Below, one piece after another: positions 21,751 to 25,910 of a stretch of DNA of 25,910 nt (positions are counted from its first letter, which is position 1; the number at the start of each line of letters is the position of its first letter). A program made the translations under genes and the position numbers. The notes under the pieces were generated by a model. That model worked only from the letters and a program-made list of their open reading frames with translations. It was not told where the DNA came from and did no database searches. Origin of the DNA: an uncultured Oscillospiraceae bacterium (GTDB taxonomy: Bacteria > Bacillota > Clostridia > Oscillospirales > Acutalibacteraceae); the NCBI GenBank assembly GCA_900546785.1, contig URED01000034.1:1-25910 (forward strand), written 5' to 3'.

Positions 21751-21802
21751 ACATGTGGCATTATTTATATACGCAATTTTAATATTTTTTTAGGGTACAG
21801 TT

Positions 21803-23065
21803 ATGAGCAAATATGCAGAAGTATACGACTATATAAAGAACGAGATCAAGACCGGGCAGGTGGCATACGGCGGCAGACTTCCGTCCGTACGCAAGGCGAG
21901 CGAGCTTTTTTCCGTAAGCCGGACAACGATTCAAAACGCATACTTTGCGCTTGCCGAGGACGGCTATATCATCAGCGAACCGCAGAGCGGATATTATGTT
22001 TCCTACAAAAGCCCAAAAAGCAGTTCCCGGCAAAACACGCAGCAGCGAAACGAAGTGATTTATGATTTCAGCGGCAGCGAAGCAGACAGCGAAAGCTTTG
22101 ATTTTGATGAATGGCGCCGGCATATGAAAGCAGCGCTCAGACAGAATGACAGACTGCTTTCCTACAGCGAAGCACAGGGAGAGGAACAGTTGCGGCAGGC
22201 AATATCGGAATACATACTTGAAAAAAGAAACGTAGCGGCATCGGCAGACAGGATCGTTATCGGCGCGGGCGTGCAGAGCCTTTTGCACGTGCTTTGCGCG
22301 CTGATAGACAAGGGGCAGACCGTATCTTTCCCGGACAAAAGCTTTGTGCAGGGCGCCGCGCTTTTCGAGGACTACGGCTTTGAGGTAAAATACCGCTATA
22401 AAGACGCCGGTATCATCTATGTATCCCCTTCTCATATGACGCGCTGGGGCGACGTGATGCCGAACAGGCGCAGGATAGAGCTTACAAGATATTCCGCACA
22501 AAACGGAAATCTTGTTATAGAAGACGATTACGAGAGCGATTTTCAGTACAACAGCCGCCCGACCCCTTCGCTTTATGCGCTTTCGGGCGGGAGCAATGTA
22601 GTTTATATAGGCTCCTTTTCAAGGCTTTTGCTGCCCTCCATAAGGATCAGCTTTATGATCCTCACGCCGGAGCTGACTGAAAAATACAGAGAACATTTAT
22701 ACAAATTCAGCCAGACGGCGAGCAAAACGGAGCAGATCGCCCTTTGCAGCTTTATACGCGACGGCAGACTGATGGCGCAGATCAGAAAAACGAGAAGATT
22801 TTATACTGCAAAAACAAAAATGTTTTACAACATATTGAAAAACACGTTTGGCGACTGTAAAATAGAGATAAGCGAAAATCTGCTTCAGGTTATTCTGCAT
22901 GTTCCGTTCAGCGGGGAGATAAGCGATTTTGAAAGAAACGGCATAAAGCTTTATGTTGAAAAATATGAAGACGGCATCATCTCGCTTGTGCTCAGCCCAA
23001 GCTCAATCGCGCAAAATGCGCTTGAAAGCGCGGCAAAGGCTTTAAAAAAGTCAATAGAAAAATAG
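21803..23065 (+). CDS. pdxR: MocR-type regulator (PdxR-like) of vitamin B6 genes
   Basis: 420 residues. GntR-type winged helix 1-70 (GGRLPSVRKASELFSVSRTT, then NAYFALAEDGYI), a linker, and an aminotransferase-fold domain 85-420: YSEAQGEEQLRQAIS, IVIGAGVQSLLHVL, and VIEDDYESDFQYNSRP with the PLP-nitrogen Asp. In this family PLP bound to a lysine in the segment GTFSK acts as effector; here it reads GSFSRLLLPSIR, so residue 274 is arginine (codon AGG at 22622). PLP could then bind only non-covalently, or not at all. Divergent arrangement with pdxK supports the B6 role. The start has GGG seven bases upstream. Confidence 0.88.
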   Translation: MSKYAEVYDYIKNEIKTGQVAYGGRLPSVRKASELFSVSRTTIQNAYFALAEDGYIISEPQSGYYVSYKSPKSSSRQNTQQRNEVIYDFSGSEADSESFDFDEWRRHMKAALRQNDRLLSYSEAQGEEQLRQAISEYILEKRNVAASADRIVIGAGVQSLLHVLCALIDKGQTVSFPDKSFVQGAALFEDYGFEVKYRYKDAGIIYVSPSHMTRWGDVMPNRRRIELTRYSAQNGNLVIEDDYESDFQYNSRPTPSLYALSGGSNVVYIGSFSRLLLPSIRISFMILTPELTEKYREHLYKFSQTASKTEQIALCSFIRDGRLMAQIRKTRRFYTAKTKMFYNILKNTFGDCKIEISENLLQVILHVPFSGEISDFERNGIKLYVEKYEDGIISLVLSPSSIAQNALESAAKALKKSIEK

Positions 23066-23114
23066 AATTTTTGTTCTAACAGTCCTTATTTATGTACTGT
23101 TGCTACATTGCATA

Positions 23115-23142
23115 TTGCAATCCTTTTTGAAACGAGTAAAAT
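23115..23142 (+). promoter_or_regulatory. Promoter of the two small genes 23187-23768, with overlapping dyad
   Basis: -35 TTGCAA (23115-23120), 16-nt spacer, -10 TAAAAT (23137-23142). The dyad ATTGCA-TAT-TGCAAT (23107-23121) overlaps the -35. Confidence 0.5.
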
Positions 23143-23186
23143 GGGAATTGTAAGAAACGCCCCCCAAAAGAAAAGGAGAATGCAAT

Positions 23187-23495
23187 ATGAAAAATCTTGT
23201 TAAGCACTTTGTACTTTTTGTTATAACCGCCGCTGCCGGATTTGCAGCCATATCGCTGCCCTTCAGGCTGTTTGAGAATCTGAGCCAGCTTGAGATGCGC
23301 CTTGTGCTTGCGGGAGAGATCGCCGTGCTTGCTGTGATCCTGAGCGCGGTATTTCTGAGCAAAGAGGCGCGCGCGCAGAAAAAGCTTAGGAACGCCGCTT
23401 CAAAGGAAGCGCGCTGGAATGATATGCAAAGGCAGATCAGCGGTATCGGCGCCGGCAGTTATGACGGCGAAGAAAGCAGCAATATTGCCGCATAA
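23187..23495 (+). CDS. Small membrane protein with two transmembrane helices, unknown function
   Basis: 102 residues with AAAGGAG before the ATG. Hydrophobic helices at about 5-26 and 39-60, then a basic amphipathic cytoplasmic helix (KEARAQKKLRNAASKEARW) and a disordered, Ser/Gly-rich tail. No family recognised. The next gene starts 54 bp later on the same strand and may be cotranscribed. Confidence 0.72.
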   Translation: MKNLVKHFVLFVITAAAGFAAISLPFRLFENLSQLEMRLVLAGEIAVLAVILSAVFLSKEARAQKKLRNAASKEARWNDMQRQISGIGAGSYDGEESSNIAA

Positions 23496-23549
23496 GCCGC
23501 AACATATCGGTTTTGGCGTTTGCGGTTGAAAAAGAAAAGAGGAAGAATC

Positions 23550-23768
23550 ATGAGCAATTTAAGCCCCTTTTGCACCTGCACAAATTATAAATGCAAGCTG
23601 CATCCGAGGAATCATGACAAGGGCTGCGCGCCCTGCATTGAAAAAAATCTGAAAACAAAAGAACTGCCAAGCTGTTACTTTAACCTGTTTGAGGACGCCG
23701 ACAAACGCAAATCAGACGGTTTTGAGGCATTTTGCGAGCTTGTGCAAAATTCGAAGTGCAAAGAATGA
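23550..23768 (+). CDS. Small Cys-rich protein (DUF6485-like), probable metal-binding
   Basis: 72 residues from ATG 23550 (AGAGGAAG upstream); an in-frame extension to 23520 is unneeded. The N-terminal half is cysteine-rich: FCTCTNYKCKLHPRNHDKGC, then APCIEKN and LPSCYFNLF, i.e. seven cysteines plus histidines, consistent with a zinc or iron-sulfur site. I recall short clostridial proteins of this kind filed under an uncharacterised family of about 70 residues. Cytoplasmic; function unknown. A terminator follows directly. Confidence 0.75.
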   Translation: MSNLSPFCTCTNYKCKLHPRNHDKGCAPCIEKNLKTKELPSCYFNLFEDADKRKSDGFEAFCELVQNSKCKE

Positions 23769-23803
23769 AAGAGGCTGCCTCACGAAAGCGGGGCGACCTC
23801 TTT
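23768..23803 (+). terminator. Terminator after the Cys-rich gene
   Basis: Stem AAAGAGG / CCTCTTT extended by a GC-rich inner helix with one mismatch and G-U pairs, followed by TTTTG. It begins on the last base of the stop codon. Confidence 0.72.
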
Positions 23804-23857
23804 TGCTGTTTATAGCACAGTATTTTGACGTGTATTACGAAAATTACGGTGAGAATT

Positions 23858-25783
23858 ATGAAAAACGCAGAGATCATCCACGGTAAAAACGTTAAATTCA
23901 AAACATCTTTCTGGAGTGACAAGCAGGAGCTTGTGCAAGGCGTGGTCATTCCCTACCAGCAGCGGGCACTTGGGGACGGCGTTGACGGCGCGGAGCCGAG
24001 CCGTTGCCTTGAAAATTTCAGAAAAGCGGCAAAGGCTTTGCAGGCAAGAAAAAGCGGGATAAAGACGCCCGTTTTCCCAACCGACAAATGGCATTACACA
24101 GATGAAAATGCCGACCCCGCCGCTTTCAAGGGCTGGGTATTTCAGGATTCGGACCTGTATAAATGGATAGAGGCGGCAAGCTATGCCCTTGAACAGTGTT
24201 ATGACAATGATCTGGATAAGGAGATAGACAAAGCCATAACGCTGTTCCGCAGCGCGGCGGAGGACGACGGATATATAGACACCCTGTATACCATAAACGA
24301 TCCCGCGGCAAGATTTACCAATCTGCGTGATTTTCATGAACTATACTGCTTTGGGCACCTTGCGGAGGCGGCGTGTGCGCACTACTGCGCAACCGGCAAG
24401 AAAGAACTGCTCAGCGCGGCGACGGCTTTTGCCGACCTGATCTGCCGCGAATTTGGTGCGAACGGCAGACAGGGGTATGACGGACACCCCATTGCCGAGG
24501 AGGGCTTGCTGAAGCTGCACGAGCTGACGGGTAATAAAGAATACCTTGAAACGGCACGCCTGATGATAAACAGGCGCGGCACGAGGCCGTATTATTTTGA
24601 CACGGAGCACGGCGAGAATACGCCGCCGGACATACAGAAATATGTATACAACCAAGCGCATCTGCCGGTACGAGAGCAAAAGGAGGCCGTTGGGCACGCG
24701 GTGCGCGCCGTATACCTTTACACGGCGATGGCGCACCTTGCGCGGCTTGACGGCGATGAGGCGCTGTTTGCAGCCTGCGAGGCGCTTTTTGACGATATAA
24801 CGCAAAGGAAAATGTATATCACGGGCGGCATAGGCTCCACAAAAAACGGCGAGGCGTTTACATATGCCTATGACCTGCCGAACGCCACGGCATATGCGGA
24901 GAGCTGCGCGGCGGTGGGCATGATCTTTTTTGCGCGCAGAATGATGCAGGCAGACGCAGATTCCGGCTATTTCGACGCGGCTGAAAAGTGCCTTTACAAC
25001 TGCGTGCTTGCCGGAATGGCGCAGGACGGAAGATCCTTTTTTTACACCAATCCGCTTGAAGCCGAACCGAAAACGCTTGCGCTTGACGAACGGCGAAGCC
25101 ACATTAAGCCCGAACGGCAGAAATGGTTTGACTGCGCCTGCTGCCCGCCGAACATTGCCCGCCTGATAGAAGATCTGGGCAGCTACTGCTTTGCGGAAAG
25201 CGAAGATACCGTTTTTATCAATCTGTATGAAAGCTGTGTGGCGGACTGCGCCGCCGCTGAAATCGAAATTAGCAGCGATTATCTGAAAAGCGGGAAAGTA
25301 AATGTAAAAATAAAGCCGAAAAAAGCTTTCACGCTTGCGTTTCGCATTCCGGGGTGGTGCGATCATTTTAAATTCAGCAAAGAGAATCCGTTTATCAAAA
25401 AGGGCTACGCTTATTTTGAAATTGACGGTAAAACTACGATAGAAGCCGAATTTGAAACGCGCGTAAAGATCATGCGCTGCAACCCGAAAGTGCGGGAAAA
25501 TATAGGAAAAGCGGCGATCATGCGCGGGCCGTTCGTCTACTGCCTTGAGGAGGAGGACAACGGCGCGGAGCTGCACATGCTGCGCCTTGCCGAGCACCCG
25601 AAATTTGAATTTGACGGTGAAAATATCTTGGCAAACGGGTATCGCGAAAAGTTTACCGGAAGCGTGCTTTACAGCGAATACAAGCAGCCGGTGGAACGGC
25701 TTGTAAGGCTGAAATTCATACCGTATTACAAATGGGCAAACCGCGGCGAAAACGAAATGGCGGTCTATATAAGATACAGATAG
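23858..25783 (+). CDS. GH127-family beta-L-arabinofuranosidase-like glycoside hydrolase
   Basis: 641 residues from ATG 23858 (GGTGAG upstream). An all-helical (alpha/alpha)6 barrel with a C-terminal beta domain. GH127 signatures: YITGGIGSTKNGEAFTYAYD, then AYAESCAAVG with Glu348 and Cys350, and WFDCACCPPNIARL with Cys428-Cys429. By comparison with bifidobacterial HypBA1 these four bind zinc, and the first of the Cys pair is the nucleophile. No signal peptide, so it acts in the cytoplasm on imported oligosaccharides, probably releasing beta-L-arabinofuranose from plant hydroxyproline-rich glycoprotein glycans; related activities exist in the family. It stands alone, with no sugar transporter alongside in the window. 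Confidence 0.92.
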   Translation: MKNAEIIHGKNVKFKTSFWSDKQELVQGVVIPYQQRALGDGVDGAEPSRCLENFRKAAKALQARKSGIKTPVFPTDKWHYTDENADPAAFKGWVFQDSDLYKWIEAASYALEQCYDNDLDKEIDKAITLFRSAAEDDGYIDTLYTINDPAARFTNLRDFHELYCFGHLAEAACAHYCATGKKELLSAATAFADLICREFGANGRQGYDGHPIAEEGLLKLHELTGNKEYLETARLMINRRGTRPYYFDTEHGENTPPDIQKYVYNQAHLPVREQKEAVGHAVRAVYLYTAMAHLARLDGDEALFAACEALFDDITQRKMYITGGIGSTKNGEAFTYAYDLPNATAYAESCAAVGMIFFARRMMQADADSGYFDAAEKCLYNCVLAGMAQDGRSFFYTNPLEAEPKTLALDERRSHIKPERQKWFDCACCPPNIARLIEDLGSYCFAESEDTVFINLYESCVADCAAAEIEISSDYLKSGKVNVKIKPKKAFTLAFRIPGWCDHFKFSKENPFIKKGYAYFEIDGKTTIEAEFETRVKIMRCNPKVRENIGKAAIMRGPFVYCLEEEDNGAELHMLRLAEHPKFEFDGENILANGYREKFTGSVLYSEYKQPVERLVRLKFIPYYKWANRGENEMAVYIRYR

Positions 25784-25829
25784 CTTGCAAAATACAAACC
25801 GCTCGACCGGCAATATAGAGTATAACAAA

Positions 25830-25854
25830 GACCCCGTCCGTTTTGGACGGGGTC
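25830..25854 (-). terminator. Terminator, probably for a minus-strand gene beyond the right edge
   Basis: A 10-bp perfect stem GACCCCGTCC / GGACGGGGTC with a 5-nt loop. A T-rich run (TTTGTT) follows only on the minus strand, though it may also stop the GH127 transcript. Confidence 0.72.
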
Positions 25855-25855
25855 A

Positions 25856-25907
25856 CAGCGTGTAGAAAAAGGTGTAAATTTAGAAAAGCGGGCAGTCCTA
25901 CACGCTG
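25856..25907. repeat. 10-bp inverted repeat at the right edge
   Basis: CAGCGTGTAG (25856-25865) and CTACACGCTG (25898-25907) are perfect inverted arms around 32 bases. It could be a structured 3' end of a gene or RNA extending past the window. Confidence 0.4.
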
Positions 25908-25910
25908 AGG

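Noticed and set aside
21779..22501. 240-codon minus-strand frame
   Set aside because: Antisense to the well-supported pdxR gene; it runs back across the pdxR start and intergenic region without a family match.
24341..25828. 495-codon open frame on the minus strand
   Set aside because: Antisense to the GH127 gene; composition is a shadow of its codons and no motif or ribosome-binding site supports it.

Overview
The window looks like a chromosomal segment from an anaerobic, endospore-forming member of the Clostridia, probably a gut lineage. The evidence is pyruvate formate-lyase with its activase, a class I fumarase subunit, a GH127 arabinofuranosidase, two large membrane-anchored PrsA/SurA-like foldases, a MocR/pyridoxal kinase/ECF vitamin B6 locus, and the 3' part of the late mother-cell sigma factor gene sigK. 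No rRNA, tRNA or CRISPR array was seen.

Left region (1 to about 7612), mobile DNA. A large serine recombinase (5906-7612, + strand) ends exactly where a C-terminal fragment of SigK begins (7596-7961). The fragment opens at the residues NEILMHF, in the same part of the gene where the Bacillus subtilis skin element interrupts sigK. The recombinase stop codon lies inside an AATGA pentamer, the crossover core I recall for the B. subtilis skin element. I therefore read 1-7612 as the right part of a skin-like sigK-intervening element whose left end, and the 5' half of sigK, lie beyond the left edge. Its cargo is a four-gene minus-strand operon of unknown function (a VWA-like lipoprotein, a four-helix membrane protein with a coiled-coil tail, and two small soluble proteins), a 53-aa gene with a TTG start, a ribbon-helix-helix-like protein, a basic 75-aa ORF, a winged-helix protein, and a divergent pair on the + strand (a sigma region-4-like protein with a non-canonical start and a Cys-cluster protein).

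Middle region (8007-18625), chromosomal. It holds a GNAT acetyltransferase, a DtxR/MntR-type metal regulator, pflB-pflA, a fumarase beta subunit translationally coupled to a small coiled-coil gene, two paralogous parvulin foldases, and an O-antigen ligase-like polymerase. A 16-bp dyad of the form GTTAG-N6-CTAAC lies just downstream of the -10 box of both the metal-regulator gene and the pfl operon, which suggests metal control of pyruvate formate-lyase.

Right region (18675-25910). A small-molecule kinase of the APH fold sits between two terminators with identical 12-bp stem cores. It is followed by a pyridoxal kinase - ECF S-component - radical SAM operon, divergent from a pdxR-type MocR regulator in which the PLP-binding lysine appears to be arginine. 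Two small genes and a GH127 enzyme follow. Most transcription units have a recognisable sigma-A-type promoter with 17-nt spacing and a strong hairpin terminator.
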